Shown here: positions 6,843-12,026 of the stretch, piece by piece
Layout of the letters: each line of letters starts with the position of its first letter
How positions within the stretch are numbered: position 1 is the stretch's first letter
Assembly (NCBI GenBank): GCA_026395655.1
Contig: JAPLYJ010000027.1
Coordinates: 1 to 12,026 of the forward strand
From: Candidatus Parcubacteria bacterium
GTDB taxonomy: Bacteria > Patescibacteriota > Minisyncoccia > UBA6257 > JAPLYJ01
Direction: 5' to 3'
DNA length: 12,026 bases
Program-made: the position numbers and the translations under genes
Notes under the pieces: model-generated
What the model saw: only the letters and a program-made list of their open reading frames with translations
Database searches by the model: none
What the model was told of the DNA's origin: nothing

Positions 6843-7745
6843 ATGAGATTAGATCAATATCTTAAAAATATAAATCCTCAATTATCCAGATCGGAAATAA
6901 TCCGGGATATTAAAAATGGTTTGGTATATATCAATGGTTTTAAAAAAATTAAACCAAGCTATTTAATTAAAGAAAATGATAAAGTAGTTTATGAAATTAA
7001 AGAAATAAAAAGTATTAATGAAATTCAACCTGATAATTTTAGATCTCTAGATATTATTTATGAAGACAAAGATGTTTTGATTGTTAACAAGCCAGCAGGT
7101 ATTTCCGTGCATCCCAGTATAAATCATCCTGAGGAAAAAACCTTAGTAAACCTTATTTTGCATTATTACCCTAAAATACGAAAAGTAGGGGAAGATAAAT
7201 TAAGACCAGGAATTGTACATCGTTTGGATAAAGATACCTCTGGAGTTTTGATAGTAGCTAAAAACAATGAAACTTTTTTTGAATTAAAAAAACAATTCAG
7301 TCAGGGTTTGGTCAAAAAAATATATTTAGCTTTATCTGTTGGTGTGTTTTCTAAAAAAGAAGGTTTGATTGATTTGCCTATTGGCAGATCATCTCAAGAT
7401 CCAACAAAAAAAGTAATAGTAAAAGATATTAAAGGGATAAAAAATATTAAAAAAAGTAGATTGGCACAGACAAAATACTTAGTTTTAAAACAATACAAAG
7501 AATTTGCTCTTTTAGAGGTACATCCTTTAACTGGGCGCACCCATCAAATCAGGGTACATTTAACAGCCATTGGTCATTCAGTTGTAGGAGACAAAAAATA
7601 TGGTTTTAAAAATCAGAAAAAAGAAAATTATTCCCGTCAATTTTTACATGCTCAAAATATACGTTTTTCTCTTAAAGAAAAAGATTATGAATTCAGTGCT
7701 CCCTTAGCCAATGATTTAGTAGATATTTTAGCTAAATTAAAATAA
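6843..7745 (+). CDS. RluA/RluD-family rRNA pseudouridine synthase
   Basis: A 300-residue pseudouridine synthase. Residues 1 to about 55 form an S4 RNA-binding domain (MRLDQYLKNI, then GLVYINGFKKIKPSYLIKENDKV). The catalytic domain has VVNKPAGISVHP-like motif I (as IVNKPAGISVHPS) and motif II HRLDKDTSG, with D129 as the catalytic aspartate. PLTGRTHQIRVHL is the third conserved block. The S4 plus RluA architecture is that of RluC, RluD and Bacillus YlyB. RluD-like modification of 23S rRNA is likely, but the target uridine cannot be assigned. It is the last gene of the operon, 1 nt after the PIG-L stop. No convincing terminator follows. Confidence 0.95.
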   Translation: MRLDQYLKNINPQLSRSEIIRDIKNGLVYINGFKKIKPSYLIKENDKVVYEIKEIKSINEIQPDNFRSLDIIYEDKDVLIVNKPAGISVHPSINHPEEKTLVNLILHYYPKIRKVGEDKLRPGIVHRLDKDTSGVLIVAKNNETFFELKKQFSQGLVKKIYLALSVGVFSKKEGLIDLPIGRSSQDPTKKVIVKDIKGIKNIKKSRLAQTKYLVLKQYKEFALLEVHPLTGRTHQIRVHLTAIGHSVVGDKKYGFKNQKKENYSRQFLHAQNIRFSLKEKDYEFSAPLANDLVDILAKLK

Positions 7746-7949
7746 TTAGAAAGTTAACAAATAATAAGATAGAGGTATAAATTCGGATATATTTTTAATA
7801 ATTATGAAAATATAATTTTTGTAGTATTTTTTGAAGAATTCAAATACATCGCGAGTAAAATTCAGATTTGTTTGTTCTGTTTAGGCATTGTTCGCTGACG
7901 TTCATTTTTCTGCAAAAAAGGCTTTCTGGTAGACTAATATATGACAATT

Positions 7950-7975
7950 TGGAATATTACGCAATGGAATATAAT
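7950..7975 (+). promoter_or_regulatory. Promoter with direct repeat upstream of the XRE regulator
   Basis: TGGAATAT occurs at 7950-7957 and 7965-7972 (15-bp period). The second copy overlaps a perfect TATAAT (7970-7975). A weak -35, TTTGGA (7948-7953), is 16 bp upstream. The repeat is a candidate operator for the XRE protein. Because the -10 ends 2 nt before the ATG at 7978, transcription should start near 7982, past that ATG. Confidence 0.4.
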
Positions 7976-7977
7976 AT

Positions 7978-8211
7978 ATGAATACAATCATGGTTAAAGC
8001 TATTTATTCAAAAGACCACAAACACATTATTGGGCTATTAAAAAAAGCTCGTCAGGAGGCTGGCTTAAGTCAGGTAGAAATAGCAAAATTATTAGGCAGA
8101 ACGCAATCCCACGTCTCTAAAGTCGAGGCAGGGCAAAGACGTGTTGATATTGTTTTATTAAGAGAACTCGCGAAAATATATAGAAAAAATATATCTTTTT
8201 TTATTCATTGA
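7978..8211 (+). CDS. XRE-family helix-turn-helix regulator of the restriction locus
   Basis: A 77-residue Cro/C1-type DNA-binding protein. The helix-turn-helix core is about residues 17-68: LLKKARQEAGLSQVEIAKLLGR is the first part, QSHVSKVEAGQRRVD the recognition-helix region. There is nothing beyond the domain. The stop lies 2 nt before the putative restriction endonuclease ATG, so the two are co-transcribed, like controller (C) proteins of type II restriction systems. The start may be M5 at 7990 instead: a TATAAT ends at 7975, so the mRNA probably begins near 7982, leaving an 8-nt leader before M5. The role as C protein is inferred from context. Confidence 0.88.
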   Translation: MNTIMVKAIYSKDHKHIIGLLKKARQEAGLSQVEIAKLLGRTQSHVSKVEAGQRRVDIVLLRELAKIYRKNISFFIH

Positions 8212-8213
8212 TT

Positions 8214-9257
8214 ATGAAATATAAAATTACAAAGAAAGACTTTGATACTGCATTTGATTTTGCTTTAAGATATCATCTTGAGCCTAAGAAGTCACTATCT
8301 TCTAGAACTTCAGGAGCATCTAGGGGGTTAGGTGGAGTTTTGGACAGCTTTATTTTAGGAAAACTTGTAGAACTCGGAGTGGTCAAAGTGCTTAAATCAT
8401 TCAATCCAAGCAAAGATTATATTTTGGATTTTGATATTAAGCAGAACAATGAGGTTCTAAGTGAGCCAGATATTATCGGTGTTGTTGAAAATAAAAAAGA
8501 AAGAAAACCAAAGTGTTTTTTGGAGATAAAAAATATTTCCAAAGATGATCGGTGGATAGGGCTAACTCTTGAGCAATTCGATACGATTAAAAAATCATCG
8601 GATCCGAAGAATATTTTTATTATTGGCGCTTATATACAAAATAATAGCCAAGGAAATTTTAAACAGAAGGATCCCCTCGGAATTTATTTAAAAGACAAAT
8701 TTAAATCTAAAATATTCAAAAGCTTCACGAGTATAGATAATATTGAGATAGTAATAGAGTATGTTATATCTGGCAAAGAGTTAAATGAACGTGGTTTTGT
8801 ATTTAAAAAAGGATTTTTTATATATGAAACTGAAATATTTGAAATTGTAGGAAAACAGGTAGACAATAACATTTCTAATGGGAAATTTAAAAAAATAGGT
8901 TCTTTTTCCGATGGTATTCTAAAAAGATATGTTATGGATAGCAAATTTCCTGATCCTAAATTTATTGGAGACATTAAATTCAATGGCAAAATTGACTTAT
9001 ATGAAAAGTTGAATCAAAAGAGTTCAAGGCGTTTTATACATTGCCTTACTGATGTTGATGTTTCAAACGATATGCTGGGAATATTTAATTTGAAAAAAGG
9101 TAAAACATATCTTTTTAATCTTCATACGGTCGGAAGAAATCCAGCTTTGAATAGAAATAATATTTGGATAGCAAAAAGGAGCATCCCATTTTTACAGGCT
9201 AAAAAATTGATTACTAAAACGGAAAAAAATCTTACTCATATCGCTAAAGAAATATAA
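8214..9257 (+). CDS. Putative type II restriction endonuclease, PD-(D/E)XK type
   Basis: A 347-residue soluble protein that I cannot place in a named family. A likely nuclease site is P85-D86 followed by E104-I-K106 (SEPDIIG, then KCFLEIKN), the PD-x17-ExK spacing of the PD-(D/E)XK fold, with hydrophobic strands around both motifs. The C-terminal 200 residues have no motif I recognise and could hold the DNA-recognition part. The start is ATG at 8214, 2 nt after the XRE stop; an in-frame TTG at 8208 overlaps that stop and is less likely. Position between a controller-like XRE gene and a cytosine methyltransferase gene supports restriction activity. The stop is 3 nt from the methyltransferase stop on the other strand. 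Cognate site unknown. Confidence 0.7.
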   Translation: MKYKITKKDFDTAFDFALRYHLEPKKSLSSRTSGASRGLGGVLDSFILGKLVELGVVKVLKSFNPSKDYILDFDIKQNNEVLSEPDIIGVVENKKERKPKCFLEIKNISKDDRWIGLTLEQFDTIKKSSDPKNIFIIGAYIQNNSQGNFKQKDPLGIYLKDKFKSKIFKSFTSIDNIEIVIEYVISGKELNERGFVFKKGFFIYETEIFEIVGKQVDNNISNGKFKKIGSFSDGILKRYVMDSKFPDPKFIGDIKFNGKIDLYEKLNQKSSRRFIHCLTDVDVSNDMLGIFNLKKGKTYLFNLHTVGRNPALNRNNIWIAKRSIPFLQAKKLITKTEKNLTHIAKEI

Positions 9258-9260
9258 AAT

Positions 9261-10838
9261 TTACCCCATTGCTTTCATCATCTGTTTTGCCACGGCTTCT
9301 ATAACCGGAACGCTTACAGAATTTCCCAATTGTTTGTATAAAGTTGAATCGGCGATTTGTGGTAACTTATAATTTTCTGGAAAACCCTGAATACGAGCGC
9401 ATTCTAGTGGGGTTAGTTTCCTAATACCTTTCTTATCCTTGATAATAGGAACATTATGCCCTCCCATGCCCATATTTGCTGTAAGTGTCGGACAAACTCC
9501 GCTTTTATTTTCGCGGACATATTGTCTGCGCCATTGATATACTTTTCCTTCTTCTTTTATAAAATTTTTCAATTTTTCATACAGAGGTTTTCCATTGTAA
9601 TAATATTTCTCTGAGACGTTTTTTTCCAAAAGATCAGTAATTTTTGTTGTCAATTTGATTGGCCTTGGAAATGAAAATTTGTCAGCATAATTTTTATTTT
9701 TGAAACCTACAATATAAATTCTTTCCCTGTTTTGCGGAATATTTCCATAATCCATGCTGTTCAAAACTTGTGGTTTTATATAATAGCCAAGATTTTTAAG
9801 GGTTTCTTCTATTATTTTGAAAGTTTTTCCTTCATCATGGCTTTTAAGATTTTTTACATTTTCTAAAAGAAAGCCCTCTGGCTTACGGGCGTCGATAATT
9901 CGTGCAATATCAAAAAACAAATTTCCGCGTCCTTTTTTATCATTGAAACCCTGCCTATATCCCGCAATAGAAAATGCCTGGCAAGGAAAACCGCCAACCA
10001 GGAAATCGAACTTTGGCAGATCGTCTATGCCGATTTTTCTTATGTCTTCAACTACAAGTTTTGATTTTGGAAAATTCAGATCATAAGTAAGCTTACATTG
10101 TTCGTCAAAATCATTTGCAAAAACAGTATTAAATCCTGCTTTTTCAAAACCGAGGCGTATCCCACCGATTCCTGCGAAGAGATCTATGGTTTTAAACGCA
10201 TGTCGAATATTTTTTACAGTTTTCTTTTCTGGTTCGTTGAGAATATTACTTATTATTTGTATAACAACACCTCTTATCTCTACTTCTGTTCTAAAAAGCG
10301 GTAGCATGCTTGGATTTCTAGGTTCCAGCCGGAACCTGTCTCGTTCCCTATAAAGTTTTTTAAGCGTTGCTTCGTTGCCGTCGATAATAGCAACAACAGT
10401 TTGACCATTTTCAGCAACAGATTGTTTTTTAATGATTACAATATCGCCATTAAAAATACCATCATTAATCATGCTATCTCCGACAACGCGAAGAGCATAA
10501 TAATCCTTCGGATTTTTAATAGCGGGATTTAACACAGAGACATTTTCTTGAAAGTCTTCTATGGCTTCAATCGGTTTTCCTGCGGCTATTTTCCCAATGA
10601 TAGGAATATCTACTATTATTCTTGTTTTTTTTATCAGCGTGATACTACGGGCAGAATTGTTATTTTTTAAGAGATAACCTTTTTCTTTTAGCGTATTTAT
10701 GTGCTCGTGTATCGTTGATACTGCCCTGAGTTTTAATTTTTTTCTTATTTCTTCGATTGTGGGGGAAATCCCATTTTCTGTTCGATAGGAGTTAATAAAA
10801 TCAAAGACCTGTTTTTGCTTTTTTGTTAGAGTTTGCAT
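9261..10838 (-). CDS. LexA repressor fused to cytosine-C5 DNA methyltransferase
   Basis: One uninterrupted 525-residue frame. Residues 1-200 are full-length LexA: winged helix (LTKKQKQVFDFI, then SPTIEEIRKKLKLRAVSTIHEHI), Ala-Gly autocleavage site at A86-G87 (GKIAAGKP), serine S122 (VVGDSM) and lysine K160 (ATLKKL). Residues 215-525 are a complete C5 methyltransferase: motif I DLFAGIGG (219-226), motif IV GGFPCQ with catalytic C286, motif VI E326-N-V, motif VIII QNRERIYIVGF (369-379), a target-recognition region (about 382-469) and QLGNSVSVPV (503-512). The ATG at 10838 gives the normal LexA start (MQTLTKKQ). The upstream ATG at 10871 lies in the -10 box and would precede the transcript. It presumably methylates sites cut by the converging endonuclease gene. 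Repression of its own promoter and relief by RecA-stimulated cleavage are inferred. Confidence 0.93.
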   Translation of the reverse strand: MQTLTKKQKQVFDFINSYRTENGISPTIEEIRKKLKLRAVSTIHEHINTLKEKGYLLKNNNSARSITLIKKTRIIVDIPIIGKIAAGKPIEAIEDFQENVSVLNPAIKNPKDYYALRVVGDSMINDGIFNGDIVIIKKQSVAENGQTVVAIIDGNEATLKKLYRERDRFRLEPRNPSMLPLFRTEVEIRGVVIQIISNILNEPEKKTVKNIRHAFKTIDLFAGIGGIRLGFEKAGFNTVFANDFDEQCKLTYDLNFPKSKLVVEDIRKIGIDDLPKFDFLVGGFPCQAFSIAGYRQGFNDKKGRGNLFFDIARIIDARKPEGFLLENVKNLKSHDEGKTFKIIEETLKNLGYYIKPQVLNSMDYGNIPQNRERIYIVGFKNKNYADKFSFPRPIKLTTKITDLLEKNVSEKYYYNGKPLYEKLKNFIKEEGKVYQWRRQYVRENKSGVCPTLTANMGMGGHNVPIIKDKKGIRKLTPLECARIQGFPENYKLPQIADSTLYKQLGNSVSVPVIEAVAKQMMKAMG

Positions 10839-10870
10839 ATTGTCATAAAAATTAGTTTGGCTACAATTCA

Positions 10871-10899
10871 AGTATAACCGAAAATTAACCGAAATTCAA
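10871..10899 (-). promoter_or_regulatory. Promoter and putative LexA operator of the LexA-methyltransferase gene
   Basis: On the reverse strand, TTGAAT (10899-10894), a 17-bp spacer and TATACT (10876-10871) form a good sigma-70-type promoter, with a start near 10864 and a leader of about 26 nt. Two perfect 9-bp repeats, TTTCGGTTA, sit at 10886-10894 and 10875-10883. They are 11 bp apart (one helical turn) and run from the -35 edge into the -10. This is an ideal place for repression, and the direct-repeat period equals that of the alphaproteobacterial GTTC-N7-GTTC SOS box. I do not see the repeat elsewhere in the window. Confidence 0.7.
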
Positions 10900-11003
10900 G
10901 GCGGTAGTTAGCAGTAGGTTTTAATAAATATCTTATGGATGTTTTTTAGAAAAAAGGTGATGATTTTTATAGACGGAGACTTTTAGGATGGAACAAATTT
11001 TTC

Positions 11004-11036
11004 AAAAAAATATTGGCAAGAAAAATAGAGTTTGCC
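11004..11036 (-). terminator. Putative terminator of the tRNA-Arg/Pro/Ala unit
   Basis: Read on the reverse strand, GGCAA (11036-11032) pairs with TTGCC (11019-11015) around a 12-nt loop, followed by AATATTTTTTT. The stem is only 5 bp, so strength is uncertain. It lies about 45 nt past the end of tRNA-Ala. The rest of 10900-11080 shows no gene I can support. Confidence 0.4.
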
Positions 11037-11080
11037 TGTAAAATTATTAGTAGGAGTGAGAGGCGACAGATTGTATTTAG

Positions 11081-11151
11081 TGGACCTAAGCGGAATCGAA
11101 CCGCTGTTTCGACAATGCGAATGTCGTGTTCTACCACTAAACCATAGGCCC
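11081..11151 (-). tRNA. tRNA-Ala (anticodon CGC)
   Basis: A 71-nt cloverleaf: acceptor GGGCCTA/TAGGTCC, D stem GTTT/GAAC, anticodon stem CGACA/TGTCG with loop TTCGCAT, T stem AGCGG/CCGCT with the normal loop TTCGATT. The third acceptor pair is G3-U70, the identity element of alanine tRNA, which confirms the anticodon CGC reading GCG. A73 present, CCA not encoded. It is the last of three tRNAs in the unit, 14 nt after tRNA-Pro. Confidence 0.95.
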
Positions 11152-11165
11152 TTTTTTAAAATTTG

Positions 11166-11238
11166 TCGGGCTGGTGGGATTTGAACCCACGGCCTCCTGC
11201 TCCCAAAGCAGGCGCGCTAGCCTCTGCGCCACAGCCCG
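11166..11238 (-). tRNA. tRNA-Pro (anticodon UGG)
   Basis: A 73-nt cloverleaf: acceptor CGGGCTG/CAGCCCG with the C1-G72 pair typical of bacterial proline tRNA, D stem GCGC/GCGC, anticodon stem CCTGC/GCAGG with loop TTTGGGA (anticodon TGG), T stem GTGGG/CCCAC with loop TTCAAAT. A73 present, CCA not encoded. It begins 6 nt after tRNA-Arg. Confidence 0.96.
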
Positions 11239-11244
11239 ATATTG

Positions 11245-11316
11245 TGCCTCCGGGAGGAATCGGACCTCCATCCACAGCTTAGAAGGCTGTTGTTCTATCC
11301 GTTGAACTACGGAGAC
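11245..11316 (-). tRNA. tRNA-Arg (anticodon UCU)
   Basis: A 72-nt cloverleaf: acceptor GTCTCCG/CGGAGGC with one G-U pair, D stem GTTC/GAAC, anticodon stem ACAGC/GCTGT with loop CTTCTAA (anticodon TCT, reading AGA), T stem GGAGG/CCTCC. The T loop is TCCGATT, again with C at position 55. CCA not encoded. It starts 7 nt after the stop of the two-TM protein gene. Confidence 0.95.
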
Positions 11317-11323
11317 AATACTA

Positions 11324-11842
11324 TCAGATTTTCATCTTTTCTATCAAATTGTCAAAGGAGTTATATACTTTGCCTTCTTTCAGAGTTCTACCTAAGATAT
11401 TTTTGATTTCTTGTATTTTATCCTGATCTTCTTTTTCTAAGAATAACATAGTGGGAAAATAGGGGAATCTTTTGGTACCTAGCGCTACAATAAAATGTTC
11501 TGGTTTTTCCACGATTTCATAAATGAAAAAATGATTTAAGTTTATAATTTGATTGCCAATAGATATTTTTTCTAGACTAAGTTTTACATCTACTTCCGGG
11601 CTTTTTTTCTGACTCATGATATAAAAAGTAAAAATAGCTGCTAGGATTAAAATTAAAAAATAATAATCATGTCGCCAGAGTGAGTAAGCACCAAAGATTA
11701 TGATACTTAGTCCCATACAGAAATACCAGGAAGCATTTCTTTGATGTTTTTTTTCTTTTAAATGCCAGCAAACAATATCAACCTCCTCCTCTGGTTTTTT
11801 GATATTTTTATCAAATTCTTCGGTGATTTCTATTTTAACCAT
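11324..11842 (-). CDS. Small two-TM membrane protein, function unknown
   Basis: A 172-residue protein that I do not recognise by name. Residues 1-37 are charged and cytoplasmic in character. Two transmembrane helices lie at about 38-55 and 59-76, separated by a short polar turn (LWRHD). The C-terminal 95 residues look like a compact beta-rich domain (KISIGNQIINLNHFFIYEIVE) ending in a charged helix. This layout resembles small bacterial membrane proteins with a PH-like C-terminal domain; that is a loose comparison. The start at 11842 is preferred over an ATG at 11875 because a perfect TATAAT (11866-11861) lies between them, so the longer form would start upstream of its own transcript. tRNA-Arg follows 7 nt after the stop, so the tRNA trio may be co-transcribed with it. 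Confidence 0.8.
   Translation of the reverse strand: MVKIEITEEFDKNIKKPEEEVDIVCWHLKEKKHQRNASWYFCMGLSIIIFGAYSLWRHDYYFLILILAAIFTFYIMSQKKSPEVDVKLSLEKISIGNQIINLNHFFIYEIVEKPEHFIVALGTKRFPYFPTMLFLEKEDQDKIQEIKNILGRTLKEGKVYNSFDNLIEKMKI
11328..11355 (-). promoter_or_regulatory. Putative promoter of the tRNA-Arg/Pro/Ala unit
   Basis: On the reverse strand, a consensus TTGACA (11355-11350), a 16-bp spacer and GAAAAT (11333-11328, four of six) lie inside the end of the two-TM protein gene. The -10 ends 11 nt before tRNA-Arg, close to the geometry of the tRNA-Ile and tRNA-Val promoters. Confidence 0.45.
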
Positions 11843-11860
11843 ATATGTTTGCTTTTCTGT

Positions 11861-11866
11861 ATTATA
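11861..11866 (-). promoter_or_regulatory. -10 element for the two-TM protein gene
   Basis: A perfect TATAAT on the reverse strand, 18 nt before the ATG at 11842. The best -35-like TTGCTC is 22 bp upstream, which is too far, so support is only moderate. It places the start at the second of two in-frame ATGs. Confidence 0.4.
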
Positions 11867-11895
11867 AGCTATCATTTAATTGGTTTTTGAGCAAG

Positions 11896-11924
11896 TTGTA
11901 ATTTAATTTTCATTTTGTTAATAT
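11896..11924 (+). promoter_or_regulatory. Putative tRNA-Ser promoter
   Basis: TTGTAA (11896-11901), 17-bp spacer, TAATAT (11919-11924). Each box matches four of six positions. The -10 ends 11 nt before the tRNA, in line with the other tRNA promoters here. Confidence 0.4.
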
Positions 11925-11935
11925 CTAGATTGTTA

Positions 11936-12024
11936 GGAGAGGTGGCTGAGTGGTCTAAAGCGACACGGTGCTAACGTGCTGTTTGGGTAAAACCAAACCG
12001 TGGGTTCAAATCCCACCCTCTCCG
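11936..12024 (+). tRNA. tRNA-Ser (anticodon GCU)
   Basis: An 89-nt class II tRNA: acceptor GGAGAGG/CCTCTCC, anticodon loop GTGCTAA (anticodon GCT, reading AGC/AGU), a long variable arm with stem GTTTGG/CCAAAC, T stem GTGGG/CCCAC with normal loop TTCAAAT, and discriminator G73 as expected for serine. The pair 27-43 is an A-C mismatch in my fold. The tRNA is complete 2 nt before the window ends, and CCA is not encoded in those bases. Confidence 0.94.
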
Positions 12025-12026
12025 CT

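Noticed and set aside
8209..8211. TGA recoded as glycine, as in some CPR lineages
   Set aside because: TGA here ends an XRE protein of normal length, the same frame meets another TGA two codons later, and no gene needs in-frame TGA.
8208..8213. TTG start for the nuclease gene at 8208
   Set aside because: It overlaps the XRE stop, and an ATG lies two codons later.
9817..10304. Forward-strand reading frames opposite the LexA-methyltransferase gene
   Set aside because: They are antisense shadows of a gene with intact catalytic motifs and have no family features.
10839..10871. Eleven extra N-terminal residues on the LexA fusion from the ATG at 10871
   Set aside because: That ATG overlaps the -10 box and precedes the likely transcript start; the ATG at 10838 gives a normal LexA N-terminus.
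7746..11080. Integration of the restriction locus at a tRNA with attachment-site repeats
   Set aside because: No duplicated tRNA end, integrase, transposase or flanking direct repeat is visible.
1..12026. CRISPR array or insertion sequence
   Set aside because: No spaced repeat array, no transposase and no terminal inverted repeats were seen.

Overview
This is an AT-rich window from a bacterial genome, probably a Candidate Phyla Radiation (Patescibacteria, perhaps Parcubacteria-like) organism. That placement is an inference. It rests on compact AT-rich genes, no recognisable Shine-Dalgarno site before any gene, very short predicted leaders, tRNA genes mostly without encoded CCA, and small membrane proteins of a style common in that group. 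The standard genetic code fits: TGA ends the XRE gene.

Layout. (1) 1-830: the 3' end of pnp (polynucleotide phosphorylase, KH and S1 domains) with a perfect 75-bp tandem duplication over its stop codon and terminator arm. (2) 867-2147: a proline-rich, single-pass membrane protein with a four-cysteine motif, its promoter and a strong terminator. (3) 2151-4830: ftsH, tRNA-Ile(UAU), a PAP2-family phosphatase and tRNA-Val(GAC), packed head to tail. Each tRNA has its own predicted promoter inside the preceding gene. (4) 4829-7745: a three-gene operon of GT4 glycosyltransferase, membrane-anchored PIG-L/LmbE deacetylase and RluA/RluD-type pseudouridine synthase. (5) 7746-10900: a restriction-modification locus. 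An XRE regulator and a PD-(D/E)XK protein (putative restriction endonuclease) run forward and converge, 3 nt apart, on a reverse-strand gene that fuses a complete LexA repressor to a complete cytosine-C5 DNA methyltransferase. (6) 11004-11866: a reverse-strand unit with a small two-TM protein followed by tRNA-Arg(UCU), tRNA-Pro(UGG) and tRNA-Ala(CGC). (7) 11896-12024: tRNA-Ser(GCU) on the forward strand.

The standout is the LexA-methyltransferase fusion. Its LexA half keeps the winged helix, the Ala-Gly cleavage site and the Ser/Lys catalytic dyad. The methyltransferase half keeps the PCQ, ENV and QNRER motifs. Its predicted promoter (TTGAAT-N17-TATACT) carries two 9-bp direct repeats (TTTCGGTTA, 11-bp period) across the spacer, where a repressor would sit. 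I propose a self-repressed methyltransferase that DNA damage would derepress, which would protect the chromosome from its own restriction enzyme after damage. That model is inference from domain content and operator position.

Other points of note are the rare tRNA-Ile with a UAU anticodon, three of six tRNAs with C instead of U at T-loop position 55, and a PAP2 gene starting 5 nt after a tRNA 3' end.
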